A DNA stretch of 64,000 bases, taken from NCBI GenBank assembly GCA_947179485.1, contig OX359245.1, positions 65,087,067 to 65,151,066 of the forward strand, given 5' to 3'. Origin of the DNA: Allacma fusca (taxonomy: Eukaryota > Arthropoda > Collembola > Symphypleona > Sminthuridae). Under the pieces are notes generated by a model. It was given only the letters and a program-made list of their open reading frames with translations, searched no databases and was not told the origin of the DNA. Shown here piece by piece: positions 23,817 through 35,748 of the stretch. The position numbers and the translations under genes are program-made. Position 1 is the stretch's first letter. Every line of letters begins with the position of its first letter.

Positions 23817-25182
23817 TATAAATGACACTCTCGTGTGTACATCGAAACTACACCAAGCAGATGCAATGAGAAGGAATATTTGGATTCCCACAAAAAATAA
23901 AGTCATATTTGACATACGTATCACGGTTAGCGTTTAAAATGACAGGGTCAGTTTATGATTGTTCCTTTGTTCCCTGGCCATATGATCCAGAACAAGATAA
24001 GTATCTATTCGTAATTTTGATTTTGTGATTTAAAATGCAAATCTCATTATAAATAAACGCTCCAAGTTCAATCAGTAGTTTATTTTCTTCTTTAAATGTT
24101 TGATATCAAAGTAATCAATCATCCAATTTTTTCAGCCATCAGTGAATCACTAATAATTATTATAGTCTTCAAGTATATTATTGTATTTACATATAATCTA
24201 ACGAAGTTCAAACCAAGGGAAATATTGTAAATCAATTGGGGTGCTTCAATTGTGCCGAACAGTTTTGAATTCATTTAGTGATATGAATTTTGTTTTGAAT
24301 AATTCTACGACAAGTCATATTAGCTCATTTTCTCAACCTTTTTTAGCAGGACACTTCTAGACGTTGGGAATCATTTTCGAAATCACACACATCCTATTTT
24401 CTGTACAACTTTATTTTCCTTAAATTCACTTTACCTTTACTAACTGTATCTATAATCATTCCTTGGCAGAGTTTGTGGTTGTAGTTACAGATAGGTAATT
24501 CCCTCAGGTAACACATTGGCGCAAATTGTAAAATTGCGTCTGGCAGTTTTTGTTACTTCAGAGGAAATAAATTCAACAAAAACTAACAATCATTAAATTC
24601 ATTAAATAATTTTTTATAATTTATTAATTCAAAAATTAATTCGCAAAAATTTTGCTGTATCAAAATTGATTTTATAGGACACACCGGATGATTTTTGATC
24701 ACGTTAGCTTGCCTTATTTGGGGCACTGTGCGAGCATGTCAAAGCTACATGAAATTAGACGGTACGTTTGTATTCCAAGACAATCGGAAATAATGTGAAT
24801 CACTTTACGTGCTTGAATTGTGCAGAACCATTTTTATTTTATTTAATGACATGAATTTTGTTTGTGACCCATGATCTTTAATGCTATAACAACTCATAAT
24901 AACCCATTTTCTAAAGATTTTAAGAAAGTAATTCTTAGACGTTGCAAAACATTTTCGAAATTGTGCACTTTCTATTTAATGTATCAATTTTTTTTGCGCA
25001 AATTCACAACATTTTTACTAACTGTAATCATTTCAGAGTCGTGCAGAATTTGTGTAGTTATAATTCCTTAACTTCTAGGTGAGCTGTAAAATTGTTCTGG
25101 GAGCTTTTGTAACTTCAGCGGAAATAAATTTAACAAATACTAATTCTTTCCCCGAGCAAAAACTAATTCACGACAAGTTGAT
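23817..25182. other. A4-B5 spacer with a degraded extra B unit
   Basis: A-type 3' flank (to about 24130) is followed by a B-type 5' flank, a fragment of family exon 1 (24667-24770), and then a second B-type 5' flank leading to B5. This suggests a further B unit that was largely deleted. Confidence 0.6.
24667..24770 (+). pseudogene. Relic of B-type exon 1
   Basis: Matches the first transmembrane segment and the following LDGTF region of B-type exon 1 (LIWGTVRACQSYMKLDGTF readable), with a deletion after GGATGA and no flanking exon sequence. The right edge joins B-type upstream flank directly. Confidence 0.75.
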
Positions 25183-26583
25183 ATGCTAGGAGCTATTTCC
25201 AGGAGTTACTTTTACGTCGGATTCTGGTCCTGCAACTATCTTTGTCATGTTCCGTATCGATGGGACAGGGAGAAAAATATTCCTGTAGCAAAGAATGATT
25301 TTGTGGGACACGCTGGATGGATCATTAACATTTTCGTCACTTTAGTTTGCCTTATTTGGGGCATTGTGCGAACATGTCAAAGCTACGTGAAATTAGATGG
25401 TACGTTTCTATCCACCCAGTATTGGATTACAACAACTTTTTTAACGTCTACTCTTCTGTTACCTCTTTTGGCCCACGTTGATCAAATTCGATGTCACGAG
25501 GATATGCTCATCATTTATAATCAGTTCATTGCATATTGCGATGGTTTCAAAGGTAATTCATACGCAGTACGGCAGTGCTGTTTACAAAAATCTTCTTTTG
25601 AATGTTGAAAGAATGATTTATTTCAAACTATTAAAATATTTTGACACATTCGCTTGATTCACATTAATTTAATAGGGAATCATAGAAACGGAACTCCTGG
25701 ACGGAGGCATTGGTTTCAAATCGTCACCCAAGACAAAGTAGGAACGTGTCTTGCCTGCTAGTGGTGGAATATGATTCTTATTCAATTAATTGTGCTTTCA
25801 ACAAGTCTGGTTTATCCTAACACCCCACTGTGGCCTACGTCAGTGTTCAAATTTTCATCCGCATATTTTAATGCAACTGTCATGGTTTTACAAGGAATCC
25901 TCATCACTTACGTTATGGGGACCTGGGTTTCGCTGTGTTTCATTTACTCCATACCTTTGTTTGAAATGCTGTTTGTTGTGAAAACTGTGATACGAAATTC
26001 GGGGTAATGGATTTTCTGGATTTGAATTTTATTTTAGAAATTTTAATTACTATTGATAGTTTCCAAATTACAATTTAATAGTTTATATTCTTTGTGATTA
26101 TTCAGGTATATTTACAGTAAAAACAAGGCACACATTGTAAGTTTCTTGAGGTGCTGGAAGGACATCCAGTTCTAGCGGGAGCTGCAGGTTTTAACACAGA
26201 ATGCAATGCACTTATTCAGCCCAATCGCGTTACCGACAGCATTCTGTCTTTTAATGTTGATTATTGTGATGGACAATTACATCATTATTAGACTCTCAGA
26301 TATAGTTAGTGTTGCAGCGGGTGTATCGAATATGGTGTCAGTTGTGTACATTCTGAAATTGAGTTCGTGGTGCGCGGAGGTTCAATCCTCTTCTACAAAC
26401 TTGCTCAGATGCTTTTGCAGCTCAAATAATCCAGTCGTGGTGCGAAAAATGCTAAGGAGCTGTCAGCCTTTGCGTGTAAATCTTGGATTCTTTTACGTTG
26501 TCGTTCAAGAATTGGTCCTAACTATACTGGAATCACTGACAGTGTCAACTGTAAACATGCTTGTAATGCTGGAGAAGTACTAA
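25183..26583 (+). pseudogene. B5: receptor-like family gene with two nonsense codons
   Basis: Exons 25183-25552, 25676-26003 and 26106-26583 keep all splice sites and the exact B-type length (391 codons plus stop). TAG at 25759-25761 replaces the Tyr of CYWW in exon 2. TAG at 26173-26175 replaces the Tyr of FYREL in exon 3. It is the B member of the second A-B-C block. Absence of frameshifts points to recent inactivation, sequencing error at these codons, or readthrough; I favour a young pseudogene. Confidence 0.85.
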
Positions 26584-28331
26584 AATATAATAAATTAAAA
26601 TGTAATTTATTTTACAGGTGACAAAAAATACCTAGAAATATTTTCAAATGTCCATAACTAGAAATCAGAGTCATGCTTTGTGCTAATTGGACTAGAAGAC
26701 TCGATTGCATTAATCTACGAACCTATAGACATAATGCATGTGGATGTTTTACTATGCTAGCCTAAAACATATCCTGAATCTCCATCCAACATTAAAATAT
26801 ATACCAAGACTCGTGAAATGCTTCTACAAACCATACCAATTTTCATCAACTTTAAGATCGGACACAACCAGGCTATAACTTCCAGAGAAAGCTTTTTTGA
26901 AGGCTCCTGACCGAATTGTTTGCCCAGAGAAGGATTCGTAAAATTTACCAAAAATGGCAGTCGAAGGAAGGGCGGGTTATCTGTTGCCTTCGAATGCATT
27001 ATAGGTTTCATGTGGATGATACCCTATGCATAAAATTAGGGTAGAACAGGCGTTGCTCATTCTCATGATGTTCCAGTCCACGTCATTTGGTCAAAGTTCT
27101 GAAACTGTCTGAAGATACAAGAATGACCTGTTATTAATAATAATCTAGCCATGGATTATTTTCTTAGTATATAAGTCAAAATCACACTATAAACATACAT
27201 GTTGACATTAAATTAGTATTGTGTGTAAGTACTCTCCACAAATATTTAATGCCAGAGTAATCAATAATCCTGTTAATCCCAACGTTTTGACTGACAATAT
27301 GTACATATTATGTTCTTCCCTTATTTATTTTCAAACAAGAGGGAATGTTCTATGATGGTTTACGTTCCTACTGCAATTATGTGGAACTATTTTGAATGAG
27401 TTTGACATGAAGTTTGGGTTGACTGGCCTCACGTAAACCTCCCTGATAACTCAGGATAATCCATCTATACTCAAGAATACTCCAAAAGCAATGTCAATAA
27501 ATGTTGGAAAACATTGACCAGCGTTTTGCCCTTTTCCAATTAACTGCATTATTTGCTAAAAATCACATTGCCTTTCCCACAGTAATAAATCCATAGGGGT
27601 GCTTACATTGGCTTCCGTAAATCGGTGCATAGTAGATCTGCCATTATAACTTCAGTAGAGTGAAATCCCAAGGGGATTTAACTATGCTTGGTTATTGGGA
27701 ATCCAATCATATAGGTCATTATTTTTTAGGCTAGTATAACAAAACGTTAGCATTGATTGTGCACTGGTCAGTGGACGTAAGTTTTAGTCTTATTGGATAC
27801 TTCGGAATTTATTTCTAGAAACATTTTGGGCCAATACTGTACACGTTTCATCAAATTCAACAAATGCTTCAATTTTTCCAGTATGTACAAATTTCACTCA
27901 ATTTTAATAATATTAGGTTGACTACGGGATAAAATAATAGAAACACGCTGTTTTCCACAATAGGCTTATTTCTGGTGACCACAAACTACTGATACTTTAA
28001 GACCATAAAACTGATTAGCTGCATACACCGGTGCTTCTTCCTGGTTCGGACTCGTCAGTCCAGCGTAAACAGAGAAGAATACCTAGCAATTGACTTCGGG
28101 AACCGTCAGTGGCCAAATAAATGTTGTCGTAGAAAATAAAATTAATATTTTCACAACTTCAATTTATTCCTGCTCGAAATAATTCAATGTTATTTTTTTG
28201 GGAATGAGATGTTTAGATCTCAAAATTCATGATGCTCAAACCATTTTAATTTGACCAGCGGGGATTGAGTCTACTAAATAATTTTTCAATTGTAATTTGA
28301 CGAGATTTATTTTTCACCAAAAACTTTAATA
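26584..28331. other. B5-C6 spacer
   Basis: B-type 3' flank to about 27190, then the C-type upstream flank shared with 33140-34270 and with the orphan copy at 19046-19930. No gene seen. Confidence 0.6.
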
Positions 28332-29750
28332 GGAGTAATTTCCAGGCGATATTTCTACGCTGGATTCTGGTCCTGCAATTACTTTCGTCATGTTCCTTAT
28401 CGATGGAACACAGTGAGGAAAATTCCTTTAGCAAAGAATGATTCTGGAGGATACACGGGATGGATCATAAGCATTTTGACCATTTTGGTTTCCTTAATTT
28501 GGGGGATTGTGAGAACTTTTCAAAGCTACTCGGAACTGGACGGTTCCTTTCTTAGGGCCCAGTACTTCATTACAACAGTTGTTGTTACGTCTACTCTTCT
28601 GGTGCCAATAATAATCCAAATTGATCAAATTCGATGTTACGAAGATATGCTCATTATTTGCAGTCAGTTTTTTGAATATTGCGAGAGCTTCAAAGGTATT
28701 ACGGAGTACTCAATCAGCACCTCACCCGTTAAAATAATCTCCTCATTAAAATGATTACACGGCGATATTTTGATATCGTCGCTGAAGAGGCAAAATGGAC
28801 TACATGCATTTTCGATTAAAATCAAAATGGTCTACATGCAGTTTTACTAAATGCGAAATGGAATAGATGCATCAAGTTTTAAAAGCAATATGGTCTACTT
28901 ACAATTTCGTCTAAAAGCAAAATGGTCTACATACAATTTCGCTTAAAAGCAGAATGGCCATTATGAAAGTATACACGCATGTAGACCATTTTGCTTTTAG
29001 TGAAACCTGCATGCAGTTCATTTTGCTCTTAGGAAACCTTGCAACTATTTCGTTTTGCCTTTAAGGAAAAAGGTATGTAGATCATTTTGCTTCTACATAG
29101 TCGAAATTGCACTGAGCCCATTTTGCCTCTTCAGCGACGATATACTCCTATGCGTTTAGTTTGCTTTTTTACGCATGAACCCCAATTGTTTAGTTCCGTG
29201 TTATTGTTCCGTGTTATTGGTGAAAGCCAAATGGAATCATGGAAATGTAATCCTGAAATGGCCTGTTTATAGGAAATCATGAAAGAGGGACTTCTGGGCG
29301 AAGACATTGGTTTGAATTAGTTACCACGGACAAATTAGGACTGTGCTTAGCCTGCTATTGGTGGAATATGATTCTAATTCAGTTAATTGTTCTTTCATTG
29401 GGTCTGATTTATCCGGACATTCCCTTGTGCCCAACGTCAGTGTTTAAATTCTCCTCGGCATACTTAACTACGATTGTCTATATTCTTGAAGTAGGTCTGG
29501 CCACTTATGTTATGGGAATATGGGTTTCGTTCGCCGCCATATATTCAATGCCTTTGTTTGAAATGCTGTTTATTATCAAAGCTGTAATGGAAGAGTCGGG
29601 GTAATTTATTATGACAAGTATATTAATTACTGTAAAAATTTTAAAAATTCTTATTTGACTTTGCAAAATTAAACAGTTTATTTTCTATGTGTGGAATTAT
29701 CCTGCAGGTTCGTCGGAAGTGAAAACGGGGCTCGGCAAGGTAGTTTTTAA
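28332..29750 (+). pseudogene. C6: receptor-like family gene without start codon, exon 3 broken
   Basis: Closest to C8. Exon 1 (codon 3 onward at 28332-28695) lacks the initiator: about 19 bp holding the ATG of C8 are deleted, and the frame upstream meets a stop before any ATG. Exon 2 (29273-29600) is intact. Exon 3 starts at 29708, but a one-base loss gives TAA at 29748-29750 after 14 codons, and beyond it the sequence becomes a patchwork of other family members. Intron 1 contains a 365-bp inverted-repeat element. Confidence 0.85.
28776..29140. mobile_element. TA-flanked MITE in intron 1 of C6 (365 bp)
   Basis: Inverted ends of about 24 bp (TCGTCGCTGAAGAGGCAAAA and onward) are flanked by TA. 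The C8 intron shows the empty site. The body is built of AAAATGGTCTACATGCA-like imperfect repeats in opposite orientation in its two halves. A Tc1/mariner-type MITE is the simplest reading. Confidence 0.8.
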
Positions 29751-30040
29751 GGAGTTCGACGGACATCAAGTCCTGTGAGGTGTTCGAAGGAGCTTATATC
29801 TTTGTAATTCCTCAGGTTTATTTACAGTAAAACAAGGCTCAATTGTCAGTTGTCTTGATGTGTTCGAACGACAATTAGTTCTACCGGGAGCTTCAGGTTT
29901 TAACACTGAATGCAATGCATTTATTTAGCCCAATTGTGATACTGGCAGTGTTCTGTGGCATGAATTTCGTAATTGTAATATTAAAAATTACATCTTTGTT
30001 AGGATCACATGGATGATTTTCGTCGCGTTACGATAAATGG
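29751..30040 (+). pseudogene. Mosaic remnant of A-type gene exon 3
   Basis: After the broken C6 exon 3, short pieces follow: A-like (TGTGAGGTGTTCGAAGGA), B-like including the end of intron 2 and its acceptor (to about 29895), then A-like again to about 30035. The last runs into the A-type 3' flank. It stands where the A gene of the third block should be. Confidence 0.75.
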
Positions 30041-30815
30041 TAAATGACAAATTTGTATGTACACCGAAATAACATGAGTAGGCACAATGTGGAGGAAAAC
30101 ATTAGCAAACATTTGGATCCAAAAATAAAGTCACATTTGGCATAAACGTCTCTGCTAGCGTTGCAAATGGCCGGCTCATTCCATGATGGTTTTCAAGTTC
30201 CGTGGCCAAAAGTGTTAAGTACACGATTAGTTTCTATCGTAGCCATTGATTCTGTTTTTTCAAAACCAAATCCCACTATAAATAAACGCTCCAAATTCAG
30301 GTTGTTTTCTTCCTTTATACATTAATTACCAGAGAAATGCATTATTAAATTTTTTCGGCCAATCTGTGTATTATAAATTCCATTCTTCCGTGACATTTGT
30401 ATTCCAAGCCAATCGGAATTAATGTGAATCACTTTACGTGCTTGAATTGTGTAGAACCATTTTGATTTCATTTAATGACATGAATTTTGTTTCTGACCCA
30501 TGATCAATAATTCTATAACAACCCATAATAGCCCATTTGCTAAAGATTTTCAGAAAGTAATTCTTAGACGTTGTGAGATATTTTCGAAATTGTGCACTTT
30601 CTATTTAATGTATCAATTGTTTTTGCGCGAATTCACAATACCTTTACTAACTGTAATCATTTCAGAGTCGTACAGAGTTTGTGTATAGTTACAGATAATT
30701 CCTTAACTTCTAGGAGAGCTGTAAAATTGTTCTGGGAGCTTTTGTAACTTCAGTGGAAATAAACAGCAAATACTAATTCTTTCCCCCAGCAAAAACTAGT
30801 TCACGACACGTTGTT
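30041..30815. other. A-type 3' flank and B7 upstream flank
   Basis: Homologous to the A2-B3 and A4-B5 spacers, and it reaches B7 without extra insertions. No gene seen. Confidence 0.6.
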
Positions 30816-32211
30816 ATGCTAGGAGCTATTTCCAGGAGTTACTTTTACGCCGGATTCTGGTCCTGCAACTATCTTTGTCATCTTCCGTATCGATGGGACA
30901 GGAAGAAAAATATTCCTGTAGCAAAGAATGATTTTGTGGGACACGCAGGATGGATCGTAAACATTTTAGTTTTTTTAGTTTCCCTTATTTGGGGCATTGT
31001 GCGAACATGCCAAAGCTACGTGAAATTAGATGGTACGTTTCTAACCACTCAGTATTGGATTACAACGGCTGTTTTAACTTCCACCCTCTTGTTACCTCTT
31101 GTGGCCCAAGTTGATCAAATTCGATGTCACGGGGATATGCTCATCATTTTTAATCAGTTCATTGCATACTGCGATGGTTTCAAAGGTAATTCATACGCAG
31201 TACGGCAGTGCTGTTTACAAAAATCTTCTTTTGAATGTTGAAAGATTGATGTATTTAAAATTATTATAAATATTTTGACACATTCGCGTGATGAACATTA
31301 TTTTATAGGGAATCATAGAAACGAAACTCCTGGACGAAGGCATTGGTTTCAAATCGTCACCCAAGATAAAGTAGGAACGTGTCTTGCCTGCTATTGGTGG
31401 AATATGATTCTCATTCAATTAATTGTGCTTTCAATAAGTCTTGTTTATCCTGACACCCCACTGTGGCCTACGTCCGTGTTCAAATTTTCCTCCCCATATT
31501 TTAATGCAACTGTCAAAGTTTTACAAGGAATCCTCATCACTTACGTCATGGGAACCTGGGTATCGCTCTGTGCCATTTACTCCATACCTTTGTTTGCAAT
31601 GTTGTTTATTGTGAAAACTGTGGTACAAAATTCGGGGTAATGAAATGTCTACATGTGAATTTTATTTTTGAAATTTTAATAACAATTGATAGTTTCAAAA
31701 TTATAATAGTTTATATTCTTTGTGATTATTCAGGTATATTTACAGTAAAAACAAGGCACACATTGTAAGTTTCTTGAGGTGCTGGAAGGACATCCAGTTC
31801 TACCGGGAGTTGCAGGTTTTAACACAGAATGCAATGCACTTATTTAGCCCAATCGCGTTACCGGCAGCATTCTGTCTTTTAATGTTGATTATTGTGATGG
31901 ACAATTACATCATTATTAGACTCTCAGATATAGTTAGTGTTGCAGCGGGTATTTCCAATATGGTGGCGGTTGTGTACATTCTGAAGTTGTGTTCGTGGTG
32001 CGCGGAGGTCCAATCCTCATCTACAAACTTGCTCAGATGCTTTTGCAGCTCAAATAATCCAGTCGTGGTGCGAAAAATGCTAAGGAGCTGTCAGCCTTTG
32101 CGTGTAAATCTTGGATTCTTTTGCGTTGTCGTTCAAGAATTGGTCTTAACAATACTGCAAGCGCTGACAGTGTCAACAGTGAACATGCTTGTAATGCTGG
32201 AGAAGTATTGA
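30816..32211 (+). CDS. B7: seven-transmembrane gustatory-receptor-like protein
   Basis: Exons 30816-31185, 31309-31636 and 31734-32211 give 391 residues, and it is the only intact B-type copy. Helices and signatures are as in GRL1: HLPYRWD, QIRCHGDMLIIFNQF (Glu of the usual CHED changed to Gly), NHRNETPGRRHWFQIVTQDK opening exon 2, CYWWN, SKNKAHIVSFLRC and FYRELQVL in exon 3, and a C-terminus STVNMLVMLEKY. AATAAA begins at the base after the TGA (32212-32217), implying a very short 3' UTR. Comparison with B3 and B5 defines the ancestral residues at their stop codons. Confidence 0.88.
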
Positions 32212-34273
32212 AATAAAAGAGATCAAAATGTAATTCATTTTATCAATTGAAATATGTTTAAATGTACATAACTCGAAAGCAGAATTATTTGGACGCAAAA
32301 ATCGATTGCAGTAACTATATGAACGTACGGACGTAATGGACGTGGATGTTTTACTAAGGGGCTGATGCTAGCCTAAAAACATATCGAGAACCTCCATCCA
32401 ACATTAAAATATATACCAAGACTCGTGAAATACTTCTACAAACCATAACAATTTTCATCAACTTTAAGATCGGACGCGACCAGGCTATAATCTGCAGAGA
32501 AAGCTTCACTGAAGGCTGCTGACCGATTTGTTTGCCCAGAGAAGGAATTTTGAAGGTAGGCTGAACTTTTTTCCGAATGTTGAGGGAAAGCTTCGTAAAA
32601 TTTACCAAAATTGGCAGTCGAAGGAAGGGCTTGTTATCAGTTGCCTTCGAATGCAATAAAGGGTTCATGTGGATGATGCCCGATGTATAAAATATAATGC
32701 AGAATTACGAACGTCGTTAAGTATTTGCATGCATTTTCATTAATCACATTCATGTGTTGATAATGTTGATTAAAATTCCTTCATTTTCAAAAGTTCACGG
32801 ATATTTTGATACCATTTCTATAAATTTTGCAATAAATGAAGGCTCGAAGTGAAGGAGGGTTGTTTTTGGAGAAATGCTGAAGGAATGGTGAATTACGCTG
32901 AAAATTGAACAAAAGCTGCAAATATTTTTAAAGACTTCACTTATTAGTAGGAAGAATGAAGGCATTTTTTTAAATTTTTATGGAAGGTTTTTTGTGTAAC
33001 AATCCTGTACCCGTTCACATGTTCCTGGGCGTTGCTCATTCTCATATGACGTCCCAGTCCACGTCATTTGGTCAAAGTTCTGAAATTGTCTGAATAATCT
33101 AGCCATTGATTCCTTTCTTTAAAGTCAAAATTACATTATAAACATACATGTTGACATTAAATCAGTATTGTGTGTAAGTACTCTCCACAAATATTTAATG
33201 CCAGAGTAATCAATAAACCTGCCAAACCCAACGTTTTGACTGCCAATCTGTACATATTATATTCTTCCCTTACTTATTTTAAAAAAGAGGGAATATTCTA
33301 TGATGGTATACGTTCCTACTGCAATTATGTGGAACCATTTTCAATAAGGTTGACATGAAGTTTGGGTTGACTGTTCTCATGTAAACCTCCATGATAACTG
33401 ATGATGATCAATCTACTCAAGAATATTCCAAAAACAATATCAATAAATGTTGGAAAACATTGACCAGCGTTTTGTCCTTTTCCCATTAACTGCATTATTT
33501 GCTAAAAATCACATGGCCTTTCCCACAGTAATAATTCCATAGGGGTGCTTTTACATTGGCTTCCGTAGTACGGTGCATAGTAGATTTGCCACTATAACTT
33601 TAGTGGAGTAAAATCCCAAGGGGATTTAACTATGCTTGGTTATTGGGAATCCAATCATATTGGTCATTATTTTTTAGGTAAGTACAACAAAACATTAGCA
33701 TTGATTGTGCACTGGTCAGAGGACGTTAGTTTTATTCTTATTGCGTACTTCGGAATTTATTTCTACACACATTTTGGGCCACTTTTTATCAAATTCAACA
33801 TATTGTTCAATTTTCCCACTAATTAAAAATTTCACTCAATTTTAAAATATTAAACTGACTACGTGATAAAATAATAGAAACAGACTGTTTTCCACAAAAG
33901 GGTTATATCTGGTGACCACAAACTACTGATACTTTAAGACCATAAGACTGATTAGCTGCATACACCGGTGCTTCGTCCTAGTTGAGACTCGTCAGTCCAG
34001 AGAAAAATGCCTAGCAATTGACTTCGGGAACCGTCAGTGGCAAAATAAAGATTGACGTAGAAAATACAATTAATACTTTCTCAACTTGAATTGATTCCTG
34101 TTCGAAATAATTCAATGTTATTTTTTTTGGAAATGAGATGTTTAAATCTCAATATTTATGATGCTCACAAAAATTTAATTTTGACCAGAGGGGATTGAAT
34201 CTACTAATTAATTTTTCGATTGTAATTTGACGAGATTTATTTTTCACCCAAAACTGTAACATGATCAGTCGTT
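32212..34273. other. B7-C8 spacer
   Basis: B-type 3' flank (to about 33140) followed by the C-type upstream flank. Neither carries a gene; the small open frames at 33170-33358 and 33632-33826 lie in flank that is also found, without an open frame, before C6. Confidence 0.6.
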
Positions 34274-35748
34274 ATGCTAGGAGTAATTTCCAGGCGATAT
34301 TTCTACGCTGGATTCTGGTCCTGCAATTACTTTCGTCATGTTCCTTATCGATGGGACACAGTGAGGAAAATTCCTTTAGCAAAGAATGATTCTGGAGGAT
34401 ACACGGGATGGATCATAAATATTTTGACCATTTTGGTTTCCTTAATTTGGGGGATTGTGAGAACGTTTCAAAGCTACTCGGAACTGGACGGTTCCTTTCT
34501 TAGGGCCCAGTACTTCATTACAACAGTTGTTGTTACGTCTACTCTTCTGGTGCCAATAGTAATCCAAATTGATCAAATTCGATGTCACGAGGATATGCTC
34601 ATTATTTACAGTCAGTTCATGGAATTTTGCGACAGCTTCAAAGGTATTACGGAGTACTCAATCAGCTCTTTACACTTTAAAAAATCCCCTCTTTAAAATG
34701 ATTCGATATTTTCATACACTCCTGTGCGTTTATTTTTGCTTTTTTACGTTTGCACCCCAAATTGTTTAGTGCGTTCCGTGTTATTGGTCTATGCCAAATG
34801 TAATCCTGAAATGATGTCTTAATAGGAAATCATGAAAGAGGGACTTCTGGGCGAAGACATTGGTTTGAATTAGTTACCACGGACAAATTAGGACTGTGCT
34901 TAGCCTGCTATTGGTGGAATATGATTCTAATTCAGATAATTGTTCTTTCAATGGGTCTGATTTATCCGGACATTCCCTTGTGCCCAACGTCAGTGTTTAA
35001 ATTCTCCTCGGCATACTTAACTGCGATTGTCTATATTCTTGAAGTAGTTCTGGCCACTTATATTATGGGAATATGGGTTTCATTCGCCGCCATATATTCA
35101 ATGCCTTTGTTTGAAATGTTGTTTATTATCAAAGCTGTGATGGAAGAGTCGGGGTAATTAATTTTTTATGACAAGTATAATAATTACTGTAAAAATTTAA
35201 AAAAATCTTATTTGACGGTGTGTAGTTAAACAGTTTATTTCCTATGTGTGGAATTATCCTGCAGATTCGTCGGAAGTGAAAACAGGGCTCTGAAAGGTAG
35301 TTTTTTGAGGAGTTCGAAGGACATCAAGTTTTACCGGGAGCTTCAAATTTTGACAAAAAATGCGATGTACTTGTTTGGCCCAATCCTGTTACCCGCTGTA
35401 TTTTCCATCTTAATGTTTATCGTTATTGTGAATAATTATATCATTGTTCGGATCTCAGGACTATCTGGCTGCGCAGCGGGTGTTTCAAATATTGTGGGAG
35501 TTGTTTACATTTTAAAATTGTGCTGGTGGTGCGCCGAGGTTCACTCCTCATCTGTTAACTTGATACGTTGTTTGTCCAACTCACATCATCCAGTTGTAGT
35601 GGAAAAAATGCTTAACAGCTGCTTGCCTTTGCGTGTGAATCTAGGTTTCTTTGGCTTTGTCGATAAACAACTGGTCCTAACAATACTACAAGCGTTGACA
35701 GTGTCAACTGTGAACATGCTGGTAACATTGCAGGAAATGTTGAAATAA
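34274..35748 (+). CDS. C8: seven-transmembrane gustatory-receptor-like protein
   Basis: Exons 34274-34643, 34826-35153 and 35265-35748 give 393 residues, and it is the only intact C-type gene. C-type traits are VRKIPLAKNDSGGYTGW, LRAQYF in exon 1, NHERGTSGRRHWFELVTTDK opening exon 2, and GSENRALKGSFLRSSKDIKF in exon 3. Seven hydrophobic segments lie in the family positions. The stop TAA at 35746-35748 lies inside an AATAAA signal (35744-35749). Unlike C6 it keeps its start codon. Confidence 0.88.
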
